Source: Rhodococcus erythropolis NBRC 15567
Lineage (GTDB): Bacteria > Actinomycetota > Actinomycetes > Mycobacteriales > Mycobacteriaceae
Reading direction: 5' to 3'
Assembly (NCBI RefSeq): GCF_001552595.1
Contig: NZ_BCRM01000001.1
Coordinates: 1,054,001 to 1,118,000, forward strand
Length of the DNA: 64,000 nucleotides
The notes below the pieces were generated by a model, which was given only the letters and a program-made list of their open reading frames with translations, did no database searches and had not been told where the DNA came from. The translations under genes were made by a program, and so were the position numbers. Shown piece after piece: positions 1-9,984 of the stretch. The stretch's first letter is position 1. Every line of letters starts with the position of its first letter.

Positions 1-206
1 CCCGATTGCGGCGGGGGAGAACTCGTTACCGTCGTCCCGGATTCGTTTGCCGTCGAGGTCGCCGACGCCGTTGAGCTTGACGCTGTTGAACTCGCCGCCG
101 CCTCGGGTGTTCCTTCGGTCGACCCGCAACCGGCGACCATCAGGGCAGTGGCCGTCACCAGTGCCGAGACAGCGACGGCGGCCGAAATCGGAGCTTTCCT
201 GCGCAT
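1..206 (-). CDS. Putative lipoprotein, N-terminal part only (cut by window edge)
   Basis: Reading the minus strand from an ATG at 206 gives MRRKAPISAAVAVSALVTA, then a hydrophobic stretch and a lipobox (VAGC, Cys at about residue 27). It is followed by a long Ser/Thr/Ala-rich low-complexity linker. This is the classic start of an actinobacterial lipoprotein, with a positively charged n-region, hydrophobic core, Cys and disordered tether. The frame stays open to the window edge, so the folded domain lies outside and no function can be given. The composition matches neighbouring genes. Confidence 0.75.
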   Translation of the reverse strand, partial: MRRKAPISAAVAVSALVTATALMVAGCGSTEGTPEAAASSTASSSTASATSTANESGTTVTSSPPPQS

Positions 207-299
207 GCGTCCTCCAGAGAGTGTGGGTTCACGTGTTCAAGTCCCTCCCTCGTTCTGTCGCCGGGCCGCATGCGTGCGTTATCGAACAACTGATAACGA

Positions 300-1967
300 T
301 CAGCTATCGGGCTTCGTGTTGACGGCTTCGGTGTTTGTGGCTCGAGCGGAGTCGTATCGCACGGATCCGGCCACCACGGTCATCGCGATTTCCGTGGTCA
401 GGAGAGAATCGACCCCTTCGGTGAACGGATCTTGTTTCAGTACGACAAAATCGGCTGCTTTTCCCCGAACCAGTTGGCCGGTCACATCTTCCCACCGGCA
501 CGAGTAGGCAGCGTCGCGGGTTGCGTGAGCCAGCGCGTCCGCGAGGGGGAGTGCGTACCCCGGCAGGTTGGGTGCCAGTGACGGATCGATTGCGGATCGA
601 CGGGTGGTGGCGATGAACATGTTCGGCAGCGGCGGGTGGGGCGCCGTCGGAGCGTCCGAACCCAACGCCAGAACCGCTCCGGCCTCGGTGAATTCGGGCC
701 AGGGGTACGCGCGATTCACCCGATAGTCGCCGAGCATCGCCTGCCAGTTCTCTTGGATAGCAGGGTCAGCGTGAACCGGTTGCATCGAGGCGATGATTCC
801 CAGGCGGGCAAGCCTTTCGATGTTGTCCCGGGTGATGGACTCCAAGTGTTCCATTCGGTGCCTGCGGGGAATGTCTCCGTTGGCGGCGATCGCGTACTCG
901 AGTGCCGTCAATCCGATCTCCGACGCCTCGTCGCCGATCGCGTGCATCGCGATCTGCAGGCCTGCGGCGTCAGCGGCTGTCACGACGGGGATCAAGGACT
1001 CGAGATCCCAGATGGGCTCGGCGTTGGTGCCGTCAGAGTACGGCTCTTTCATTGCGGCAGTGCAGCTGTCGATCACACCGTCGATGATGATCTTGATTCC
1101 GGCGATACGGAGCCACGGACCTTGGACGCGCTCGTGGAGTTCGATCACGTCGTGAACTTGTCGGACGTTGTCAGCCTCGTTGTCCTCGCGGGTCATCAGC
1201 CAGTGAGCCGCGACGCGCAGCGGCAATGTGCCGTCTCCTGCATCCAATGCTCTTTCCAGCGAAGCTAATTCGTCCGCGCCGAGAGCCATGTCGACCGCGC
1301 CGGTCACGCCGTCCTCGAGATAGTGGCGGAACGCGAGCGCGAGGGCGGCGTCCCGGTCCTCGTCGGATGCGAGCTCCGCCAGTTTCGGCCAGACGTAGAG
1401 CATCATGGCGGTCTCGTACAGCATTCCGGTGGCTTCTCCGGTGTCCGGATCCCGGCCGATACGACCGCCGATCGGATCGGGCGTGTCCGCGTCGATGCCG
1501 AGTTCTCGCAGTGCTGCAGTGTTCACCCAGACCGAATGTACGTCGTTGGCGTCGAGGTACACCGGGCGATCGGGCACGACGGCGTCGATCATCTCTCGCG
1601 TCGGGTGCCCTCCATCCAGCGCGGAGAACAACCAACTGCGACCCAGCAGGCGTGGTGCATCCGGGTTCGATTCCGCGAATTGCTTGATGCTGGACTGAAT
1701 GTCGGCGAGATCGGTGGCATCACGCAGATCCAACTTCTGCAGCGCGAATCCCATCATGACCAAATGTGTATGGGCGTCGACGAAACCGGGTAGCACGACG
1801 GCGCCTTGGAGATCGATCACCTCGGCGTCGGGAGCCAGGATATCGGCATAGACGGTTTCGCCCACGAATCTGAGCTTGTGGTTCTCGACGACTATCGATT
1901 CGGCCCATCCGTCGTCGGCAGCCGTGAAGATCTTTCCGTTGCGGTAGTGAGTGAAGCTGTCATTCAT
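300..1967 (-). CDS. Amidohydrolase family protein (YtcJ-like, metal-dependent)
   Basis: A 555-residue protein of the amidohydrolase superfamily (YtcJ/Amidohydro_3 type), cytosolic, hydrolysing an unidentified amide or related bond. The metal-binding HxH lies in VDAHTHL (residues 66-68). Further on come a conserved Lys in GIKIIIDG, a His in MHAIGDEA, a His in MEHLESI and the catalytic Asp in LGSDAPTAP, in the family order. The start MNDSFTHYRNGKIF is preferred because AAGGA lies 10-15 bases upstream and the fold begins there. An in-frame ATG at 2033 would add 22 unlikely residues. It sits 16 bases downstream of the MFS transporter stop on the same strand, so the two are probably one operon: uptake or export of a compound and its hydrolysis. 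Confidence 0.88.
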   Translation of the reverse strand: MNDSFTHYRNGKIFTAADDGWAESIVVENHKLRFVGETVYADILAPDAEVIDLQGAVVLPGFVDAHTHLVMMGFALQKLDLRDATDLADIQSSIKQFAESNPDAPRLLGRSWLFSALDGGHPTREMIDAVVPDRPVYLDANDVHSVWVNTAALRELGIDADTPDPIGGRIGRDPDTGEATGMLYETAMMLYVWPKLAELASDEDRDAALALAFRHYLEDGVTGAVDMALGADELASLERALDAGDGTLPLRVAAHWLMTREDNEADNVRQVHDVIELHERVQGPWLRIAGIKIIIDGVIDSCTAAMKEPYSDGTNAEPIWDLESLIPVVTAADAAGLQIAMHAIGDEASEIGLTALEYAIAANGDIPRRHRMEHLESITRDNIERLARLGIIASMQPVHADPAIQENWQAMLGDYRVNRAYPWPEFTEAGAVLALGSDAPTAPHPPLPNMFIATTRRSAIDPSLAPNLPGYALPLADALAHATRDAAYSCRWEDVTGQLVRGKAADFVVLKQDPFTEGVDSLLTTEIAMTVVAGSVRYDSARATNTEAVNTKPDS

Positions 1968-1983
1968 GACTTCTACGTGATCC

Positions 1984-3234
1984 TTACGCGATGACGGTAG
2001 TAGTGATGGCGGCGCTGTGGTGACGATACGCACCCTCGGTACGTGCGGAGAGTCGGGAAACCAAGGCGAACGGGACTAATAGAACGAAGCTGATCCCGGA
2101 GATGATGACTCCGAAGGTCGGATACCCGAGGCTGGCCGTCACCGAAGTGCCGAACAGCGGCGCGAACGCGGAGCCGATGAGGTAGGTGCCCAATAGTGGG
2201 GCCGACCATCGGCCGGCGGCGTCGAGCGCGGCCGAGATGGCAACCAAGACGATGAACGTGGCCGCGTAGACAGTGTTCCAGGCGATGACCAGTACCAGGT
2301 AGATCGTGGGATCGGTGGTGAGGCTGGCAGACAGCTTCAGGATTGCCCCGAGTATCAGTAGCACGGAGATCGATACTGTCCGACTGACCCGAGAACCCAA
2401 CGCGGTCAAAGTAACAGCCGCGAGCACGCCACCCGCCGTTGATGCGCTCAGCGCGAGACTCATTTGTTGATCCGAGAGTCCGGCGTGCTCGGAACCCATG
2501 ATGCCGAGTACTGCCCACAGTGAGTCTTCGCTGATCGCCCAGACTGCAAGCATCGCGAGAAATGCGGTTCCGGCAAAAGTGAGTCGTTTCGCGCTTACCC
2601 CGGCGGGGAGAGTGGTGGTCGTCTTGGCGGACTTCGCCGTCTCCGGCGACTCTTTCACCGGGGATGACGGCAACCAGGTGACCGTTGCTGCGGTAGCCAG
2701 TGCCAGGACTGCGACGATGCCGAATGCGTTGGTCATGTGTGTGCCGAGGATGGGTATGAGAGCGAGGACGGCTGTGACGACGACACGGTTCACGAGGCCG
2801 CTGATGCTTGACGCCCGGTCCGGGTTCGTGAGCGCGGCCAGTGCCGCTCCACCAACGGATGCAGATCCACCAGCGCCGATGCCGCCGACGATGATCGCGG
2901 TACACGCGATCATCGTGGACGGTGCGATGGCCGCAACGCCGAATGCGGCTGCCATTGCCATCAGGCTGACGCGGCCGAGGAGATGACGATGCCGACCCGA
3001 TGCGATACGAGTGGTGGCGAGGCAGGTGAACGCGCAGACCAGCAGCGATGCGGTCAGGACGGCACCGGCGGCGGATTCGGTGACACCGAGGTCCTCGACC
3101 ATTGCCACGATCATCAGGGGGATGAGGTTCGCGGTGATGAATCCCATGACACCGATGCTGAAGACGGCAATACCGCGGTTGGCGGTGAGTGGAACCCGGT
3201 CGGACTGCGTAATCGCAGAAGCGTTGATTGGCAC
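1984..3234 (-). CDS. MFS transporter, 12-TM
   Basis: A 416-residue very hydrophobic protein with about twelve membrane segments and the major facilitator pattern. Helices cluster in two halves separated by a polar loop around residues 195-215 (SSPVKESPETAKSAKTTTT). The first half has the short charged loop after TM2 (RIASGRHRHLLGR), equivalent to MFS motif A. It resembles the DHA1/CynX-like drug or metabolite carriers, and the substrate is not readable from sequence. It is first in a two-gene unit with the amidohydrolase. Its promoter region carries two near-identical palindromes (3297-3321 and 3352-3374) shared with the divergent channel gene, so repression by a dimeric regulator is likely. 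Confidence 0.87.
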   Translation of the reverse strand: MPINASAITQSDRVPLTANRGIAVFSIGVMGFITANLIPLMIVAMVEDLGVTESAAGAVLTASLLVCAFTCLATTRIASGRHRHLLGRVSLMAMAAAFGVAAIAPSTMIACTAIIVGGIGAGGSASVGGAALAALTNPDRASSISGLVNRVVVTAVLALIPILGTHMTNAFGIVAVLALATAATVTWLPSSPVKESPETAKSAKTTTTLPAGVSAKRLTFAGTAFLAMLAVWAISEDSLWAVLGIMGSEHAGLSDQQMSLALSASTAGGVLAAVTLTALGSRVSRTVSISVLLILGAILKLSASLTTDPTIYLVLVIAWNTVYAATFIVLVAISAALDAAGRWSAPLLGTYLIGSAFAPLFGTSVTASLGYPTFGVIISGISFVLLVPFALVSRLSARTEGAYRHHSAAITTTVIA

Positions 3235-3296
3235 TAGGGCAACCCCATGTCCTGAAGGGGGTGGCGGAACCGACCCCTGATGGCGTGATGCGAGTC

Positions 3297-3321
3297 ACTT
3301 AATGAATGTGATTCGTTAAGT
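3297..3321. promoter_or_regulatory. Operator-like palindrome, copy 1
   Basis: Left arm ACTTAATGAAT, spacer GTG, right arm ATTCGTTAAGT. The arms are inverted repeats of 11 bases with one mismatch. It lies 63 bases upstream of the MFS start and is centred 54 bases from a second copy. The shape fits a TetR- or MarR-type site, but no such regulator gene is adjacent. Confidence 0.65.
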
Positions 3322-3351
3322 ATGGGGATGGGCCCTGCCTCGGTCAAGGGG

Positions 3352-3374
3352 TATAACGAATTTGATTCGTTAAT
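3352..3374. promoter_or_regulatory. Operator-like palindrome, copy 2
   Basis: The core TAACGAAT-TTG-ATTCGTTA is a perfect 8-base inverted repeat with a 3-base spacer, the same core as the copy at 3297-3321. The two centres (3309 and 3363) are 54 bases apart, about five helical turns, which would allow cooperative binding in the divergent promoter of the MFS and TMEM175-like genes. Confidence 0.65.
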
Positions 3375-3450
3375 TGTATGTTTCGGGATACCGCCTCCCG
3401 CAAAGTGGCGTCGCCGGTCTGTTTCTTGTTGTGAGGCTTATGCTTCCGCA

Positions 3451-4080
3451 ATGGCTGAGATTGCGGAACGCACCCGCTACTTCGAGCGCTACGTCACTTT
3501 CGTCGACGCGATTGTCGCCATTGCGATCACGCTGCTCGTCCTGCCGCTGGTCGAACTCACCAGTGACCACCACGGCACCACGTCGGAACTCCTGCGCGAT
3601 CACGCGGCGCAGTTCTATTCGTTCGCCCTGAGCTTTCTGGTGATCTTCCGTCTCTGGTGGTCGCAGCATCGGCTGCTTCGTTTCGTGGTCGACGGAGACA
3701 AGGTGGTTGTGCGCGGGCTGGGGTTGTGGGTGATGACCATCGTGTTCTTGCCGTTCCCGACTGCGCTCGTTGCAGCGCCGTCGCAGGATCTCGGAACCAG
3801 GGCTCTCTACATCGGGACAATGGCAGCCAGTGCTGCGTGCCTGGCGGTGGTCGCGTGGGGTCTGGTTCGCAACCCTTCGTTGAGCGAAGAGAATGCGAAG
3901 CCGCATTTCACCGCTGAAATCGTCACTTTCCTGATCATGGTGGTGGCGCTGCTCGTCAGTGTGCTCGTTCCGGTGACGTCGTACTTCCCGCTGTTTCTTC
4001 TCCTGCTGTCGACGCCGATCGAGAAGCTGTGGAACCGAGTGGCGGCGAAATGGAGTCGCGGTGAAGGTGAGATGAGCTAG
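3451..4080 (+). CDS. TMEM175-family (DUF1211) putative potassium channel
   Basis: A 209-residue membrane protein with about six hydrophobic segments. The first segment begins RYFERYVTFVDAIVAIAITLLVLP, which matches the TMEM175/DUF1211 signature (FSDGVIAIAITLL in typical members). This family forms potassium channels in bacteria, eukaryotic lysosomes and archaea. The Ser of the usual F-S-D motif is Val here (FVD), an unusual substitution in the pore-lining helix. I chose the start MAEIAERTRY at 3451. An upstream in-frame extension to 3322 would be non-hydrophobic and would cover the second operator. The gene is divergent from the MFS gene and its stop shares bases with the stop of the convergent CGNR gene. 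Confidence 0.82.
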   Translation: MAEIAERTRYFERYVTFVDAIVAIAITLLVLPLVELTSDHHGTTSELLRDHAAQFYSFALSFLVIFRLWWSQHRLLRFVVDGDKVVVRGLGLWVMTIVFLPFPTALVAAPSQDLGTRALYIGTMAASAACLAVVAWGLVRNPSLSEENAKPHFTAEIVTFLIMVVALLVSVLVPVTSYFPLFLLLLSTPIEKLWNRVAAKWSRGEGEMS

Positions 4081-4655
4081 TCGGCGCGAGCGGTCATCGC
4101 GGATTTCTTGGCTTTGTTTCCGCAGATGTTCATCGAGCACCAGCGTCGGTTGTTGCCGCGGCTGGTGTCGACGTAGAGGCCGGTGCACCCGTCGCCCTGG
4201 CAGGCTTTGACGCGGTCGTGGTCGGGTCCACCGAGCACCGCGATCGCGTCGGCAGCCACTATCGACAAAGCGTCGCGGATCGGATTGTCTCCGGCTGATT
4301 TCCAGAGGGCCCGGCCACTCTCGAGGACGAGGTGGGCATCACCGAGTTCGGATGCGGTGTTGACGATCCCGACATCGGCGCGTGAGGCGCGGCGGTCCTC
4401 GCATACGGCGGTTCCGATGCGATGAATGGCCTCACGTAAATCCTGCGCGCCGCGGAGGTCGTCTTCTGTCGCGGTTGCTGGGGTGTCCATCAGATCGTTG
4501 GCGCGTAACCATAATTCGAGTCGCTGTGGGCTCGTGAGTCGTTCGAACCTCGAGCCGTTCCGATTGGTGAGGGTGGCGGTGAAGCGGAAGGCGAGCGTGT
4601 CGTTGTCGAGTCGAAACACGTCCCGAGCGGATTGATCAGCTCCTGCTTCGTTCAC
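4077..4655 (-). CDS. CGNR zinc-finger / ABATE-domain putative transcriptional regulator
   Basis: About 192 residues. The N-terminal ABATE (stress-induced regulator) domain is followed by a C-terminal CGNR-type zinc finger: Cys pairs in KACQGDGCTGLYVD and RRWCSMNICGN, ending in Lys where most members have Arg (CGNK). The family is thought to be DNA-binding. An ATG at 4661 is directly abutted by AAAGGAGG with no spacing. GTG at 4655 lies six bases after that ribosome site, so it is the better start. The gene is divergent from an oxidoreductase-MFS pair, and two copies of a 19-base operator lie in the 108 bases between them, suggesting this protein controls both directions. Confidence 0.83.
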   Translation of the reverse strand: MNEAGADQSARDVFRLDNDTLAFRFTATLTNRNGSRFERLTSPQRLELWLRANDLMDTPATATEDDLRGAQDLREAIHRIGTAVCEDRRASRADVGIVNTASELGDAHLVLESGRALWKSAGDNPIRDALSIVAADAIAVLGGPDHDRVKACQGDGCTGLYVDTSRGNNRRWCSMNICGNKAKKSAMTARAD

Positions 4656-4674
4656 TTTCATCCTCCTTTGTAGC

Positions 4675-4693
4675 GAACCATCTCAACCGGTTC
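4675..4693. promoter_or_regulatory. Operator copy 1 (GAACCnTCTnnnnCGGTTC)
   Basis: GAACCATCTCAACCGGTTC lies 20 bases upstream of the preferred start of the CGNR gene. It matches the second copy at 4723-4741 at the same 14 fixed positions (GAACC, TCT, CGGTTC) with identical spacing. Confidence 0.7.
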
Positions 4694-4722
4694 GACAGCA
4701 ACTGTACCTGTGTGAGAGTGTT

Positions 4723-4741
4723 GAACCGTCTTAGACGGTTC
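4723..4741. promoter_or_regulatory. Operator copy 2, perfect palindrome
   Basis: GAACCGTCTTAGACGGTTC, extended by TT and AA at the ends to a perfect 10-base inverted repeat with spacer TTA (4721-4743). It lies 22 bases before the oxidoreductase ATG, with its centre 48 bases from copy 1. It is the probable binding site of the divergently encoded CGNR regulator, by position only. Confidence 0.75.
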
Positions 4742-4763
4742 AACATTTTCGAGAGGGAAATCC

Positions 4764-5666
4764 ATGACTTCTGTTTCCGTGGTCGGTTTGGGTGCGATGG
4801 GTCGTCCCATCGCTCGAAATCTGATGGGTGCAGGCTTCGACGTGACGGTGTGGAATCGCAGCCCTGAAGCGGTAGCCGAATTGGTCGCGGAAGGGGCGAC
4901 CGGCGCGAAAACCGTTGCCGAGGCATTCCAGTCCGGTGTTGTGCTGTCGATGTTGGCGGATGATTCGGCCGTGTTTGCGGCCATTCTGGATCCCGCCGTA
5001 CTCGCATCCGTTCCGACTGGAACCGTGCACGTCAACATGGCCACCGTCAGCGTCGGCCTTGCCAAGCGCGCCGCCGCACTGCACGCCGAGTACGGCATCG
5101 GGTACATCGCGGCGCCGGTATTCGGACGCGTTTCTGTTGCTCAGGCCGGCCAGTTGAACATCATCGCCGGCGGCGACAGTTCCCTCCTCGAGCGAGTGCA
5201 ACCCTTCCTCGACGTCATCGGGGCTCGTACGTGGCCACAAGGTGAGCGTCCGGAGCAGGCCAACATCGTCAAGATCATCGGTAACTACCTCATCCTCGCC
5301 GCGATTCAATCCTTGGGTGAGGCAATCACATTGGGGGAGAGGTCAGGTGTGGACGGAAGCCAACTCGTAGAACTGCTGACCTCGACGATCTTCCCGGGGC
5401 CGGTCTACTCCAGCTACGGAAACCTCGTCGCGACGCGTCAGTACGAGCCTGCAGGATTCACCACCGCTCTGGGCCTCAAGGATTTGAGGCTTGCGCTCGA
5501 CGCCGCCGACAGCGTCGATCTCGATTTGCCGTTCGGCGGCGTACTTCGAAGCGTGCTCGCTCAGGCTCTGGCGAACGGTCAGGGCGAGATGGACTGGGCG
5601 TCGATTGCAGAACTGGTCCGTTCCGGCCAGTCGGGTGAAGGCAGTCCCGAAACACCGACGAGGTGA
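4764..5666 (+). CDS. NAD(P)-dependent oxidoreductase, 6PGDH / 3-hydroxyisobutyrate dehydrogenase family
   Basis: A 300-residue beta-hydroxyacid dehydrogenase-like enzyme. The N-terminal Rossmann fold shows VVGLGAMGRPIARNL (GxGxxG at residues 8-13), and the C-terminal helical domain carries the catalytic Lys-x3-Asn in NIVKIIGNY (K170, N174). Length is normal for 3-hydroxyisobutyrate dehydrogenases and imine-reductase-like members. The substrate is unknown. A GAGAGGGA ribosome site precedes the ATG. The stop overlaps the GTG start of the MFS gene by four bases (GTGA), so the two are translationally coupled and probably handle one compound. Confidence 0.88.
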   Translation: MTSVSVVGLGAMGRPIARNLMGAGFDVTVWNRSPEAVAELVAEGATGAKTVAEAFQSGVVLSMLADDSAVFAAILDPAVLASVPTGTVHVNMATVSVGLAKRAAALHAEYGIGYIAAPVFGRVSVAQAGQLNIIAGGDSSLLERVQPFLDVIGARTWPQGERPEQANIVKIIGNYLILAAIQSLGEAITLGERSGVDGSQLVELLTSTIFPGPVYSSYGNLVATRQYEPAGFTTALGLKDLRLALDAADSVDLDLPFGGVLRSVLAQALANGQGEMDWASIAELVRSGQSGEGSPETPTR

Positions 5667-6862
5667 GCGCGAACTCGGACGGGACTGCGACTTCGGCACT
5701 GGCGGAGACCGATTCCGTCCGGACGCTACCGCTGGCCGGGTTGTCGGCACTCGCAATGGCAGGCTTCATAGCGATCACAACCGAAACCATGCCGGGCGGA
5801 CTACTGGTGCAGATCGGGTCAGGACTGTCCGTATCTGTCTCCGGTGCCGGGCAATTGGTCACTGCATACGCGTTGGGCTCTGTCGTCGGGGCGGTACCAC
5901 TGATCGCATTGACCCGAGGATTGCGACGACGTGCTGTCCTGGTGTCGGCGACTGTTGGATTCGGTGTCTTCAATCTGGTGACAGCGCTGTCGTCGAATCT
6001 TGTTCTCACCTTGGGTGTTCGGTTTCTGGCGGGCATGGCAGCAGGTGTGGTGTGGGGGTTGCTTGCTGGGTACGCACGCAGGATGGCGCCCCCTCGTCTG
6101 CAGGGGCGGGCCGTTGCGGTTGCCTCCGTCGGACAGCCGATCGCGCTGGCAATCGGCGTTCCGATGGGTGCGTGGCTCGGGACCCTGGCCGATTGGCGCG
6201 TAGTCTTCGCCGTGATGTCGGTTGCTGCGCTACTTCTGGTCGTGTGGATACTCACGGTGATGCCGGACTTTCCCGGGCAACAAGCGGATCGGCAGCTGTC
6301 GGTGCGGAAAGTCCTGGTCCTGCCGGGCGTACGACCGATTCTGTTTGTCGCGTTCTTGTGGATCTTCGCGCACAACATCGTGTACACGTATCTGGCGGCG
6401 TTTCTGGATCGCATCGGTTTCGGCGATCGGTTGGGAATCGTTTTGTTCGTGTTCGGACTTTTCGCCTTCGTGGGCATCGGTGTGGTCGGGGTGTTTGTCG
6501 ACCGGGCCCTTCGAAGTCTCACCGTGCTGAGCTTGGTGGTCTTTGCCGCAGCTTTGACGGCGTTGGGCGTCGGCGGTGACAGCTTCGCAGTGATCGCACT
6601 CAGCGTTGCGGTATGGGGCGTGGCATTCGGAGGCGCTCCCACTCTCCTTCAGACTGCGCTCGCCGACACGACGGGCGACGCTGTGGACACTGCGCAATCG
6701 GTTTTCGTGACGATCTTCAATGCGGCGATCGCAGCGGGCGGCGTCGTGGGCGGGCTGATCTTGGCGGACAGGGGTGCGGGAGCGTTGCCGTTGGTTTCGC
6801 TGGTGCTGATCGTCGTCGGTGTTCTTGTGGTCAGTATCCGACAATTCGGACATAGCTTGTGA
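5663..6862 (+). CDS. MFS transporter (DHA1 / AraJ-like)
   Basis: A 399-residue protein with about twelve membrane helices. It starts with a polar 25-residue N-terminus and TM1 has METMPGGLLVQIGSGLSVSV, typical of the AraJ/sugar-efflux and drug-efflux DHA1 group. The GTG start overlaps the preceding oxidoreductase stop (GTGA). It contains the family loop RGLRRRAVLV between TM2 and TM3. Coupling with a dehydrogenase under a CGNR-type regulator suggests an inducible detoxification or metabolite-export unit. The substrate cannot be named. Confidence 0.88.
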   Translation: MSANSDGTATSALAETDSVRTLPLAGLSALAMAGFIAITTETMPGGLLVQIGSGLSVSVSGAGQLVTAYALGSVVGAVPLIALTRGLRRRAVLVSATVGFGVFNLVTALSSNLVLTLGVRFLAGMAAGVVWGLLAGYARRMAPPRLQGRAVAVASVGQPIALAIGVPMGAWLGTLADWRVVFAVMSVAALLLVVWILTVMPDFPGQQADRQLSVRKVLVLPGVRPILFVAFLWIFAHNIVYTYLAAFLDRIGFGDRLGIVLFVFGLFAFVGIGVVGVFVDRALRSLTVLSLVVFAAALTALGVGGDSFAVIALSVAVWGVAFGGAPTLLQTALADTTGDAVDTAQSVFVTIFNAAIAAGGVVGGLILADRGAGALPLVSLVLIVVGVLVVSIRQFGHSL

Positions 6863-6874
6863 TTCACTTCACGC

Positions 6875-7390
6875 ATGCGAAAGTCATTGTTGGTGGTTGC
6901 TCTCGTTGCTACGTGGTTTGTCGCCGGAGCGATGCCCGCGGGGGCTGCGGATGCGAACTGGTCCGGTGATTACTCGCTCAAGCGTTTCGCCGCGACCAAG
7001 ACGGGCACAAGTCTGGCCGCCAGCCAGTGGGAGCCGGATTTCTCCGATACATACACGTTCGAGACGGATTGCTCGAGCGGAGTCTGTATCGCCACAGTGG
7101 TCGGCGGTCCGGCTCCCGCCAATCCGACGTTGCCGCAGCCTGCGCGATACACCTGGGACGGAACCAGTTGGGTGCACCCCTATGACTGGGAGTGGGATTG
7201 CTACCAGGGGGAAGGCGTGCCCAAGGTGTGGGCACCGGCGCACTCCGAGGCGTATTACACACCTCAGCCCGATGGCAGTCTGAAAGGTTCGTGGCGTACC
7301 GACATCGCGAGTGGTCCCTGCGAGGGATCGGTGATCATGCAAGTCGAGGCGTACCCGGTCGGTCGATCTACCGGATCCTTCGGTAGTTGA
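6875..7390 (+). CDS. Secreted hypothetical protein
   Basis: 171 residues with a clear Sec signal peptide: MRKS, a hydrophobic core LLVVALVATWFVAG, and a cleavage-like AGA just before ADANWSGDYSL. The mature part is rich in Trp, Tyr and Ser/Thr. It has five Cys (in DCSSGVC, DCYQG, GPCEG), suggesting disulfides outside the membrane. It resembles the small secreted proteins common in Rhodococcus and Mycobacterium, and no catalytic motif is visible. It starts 12 bases after the MFS stop without a strong ribosome site, so read-through from that operon is possible. Confidence 0.78.
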   Translation: MRKSLLVVALVATWFVAGAMPAGAADANWSGDYSLKRFAATKTGTSLAASQWEPDFSDTYTFETDCSSGVCIATVVGGPAPANPTLPQPARYTWDGTSWVHPYDWEWDCYQGEGVPKVWAPAHSEAYYTPQPDGSLKGSWRTDIASGPCEGSVIMQVEAYPVGRSTGSFGS

Positions 7391-7462
7391 GAACGATCTG
7401 TGGCCCGAAGGTGTTGAAACAAATCTGAGCCCGCGGGAATTGATCGAGCCCCATGCACGTTA

Positions 7463-7483
7463 ATTGAGTCAGTAACGCTCAAC
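7463..7483. promoter_or_regulatory. HAIR-like element (probable HspR operator)
   Basis: ATTGAGT-N7-GCTCAAC, against the actinobacterial HspR consensus CTTGAGT-N7-ACTCAAG: TTGAG and CTCAA are kept with exactly seven bases between. It lies 22 bases before the ATG of the ClpC-like gene, where HspR sites of heat-shock chaperone genes are usually found. That HspR binds here is inferred. Confidence 0.7.
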
Positions 7484-7504
7484 TTTCTGCAAGGAGGCTT
7501 CGGA

Positions 7505-9928
<2,424 letters not shown>

Positions 9929-9944
9929 GAGGGGCACAGCCCCC

Positions 9945-9984
9945 GTGAGCGGTTAGGGAGTCCCTGGACTCCCTAACCGCTCAC
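9945..9984. terminator. Long perfect hairpin between convergent genes
   Basis: GTGAGCGGTTAGGGAGTCC, spacer CT, then its exact reverse complement: 19 paired bases. It lies 17 bases after the clpC-like stop and overlaps the stop of the convergent FAD gene, so it can end transcription in both directions. There is no U-tract. It is a sequence copy of the hairpin at 36904-36943. Confidence 0.8.

Noticed and set aside
1973-3298. 441-residue minus-strand frame overlapping the MFS gene
   Set aside because: Arg/His-rich, non-membrane composition typical of an out-of-frame shadow; the MFS frame shows twelve helices.
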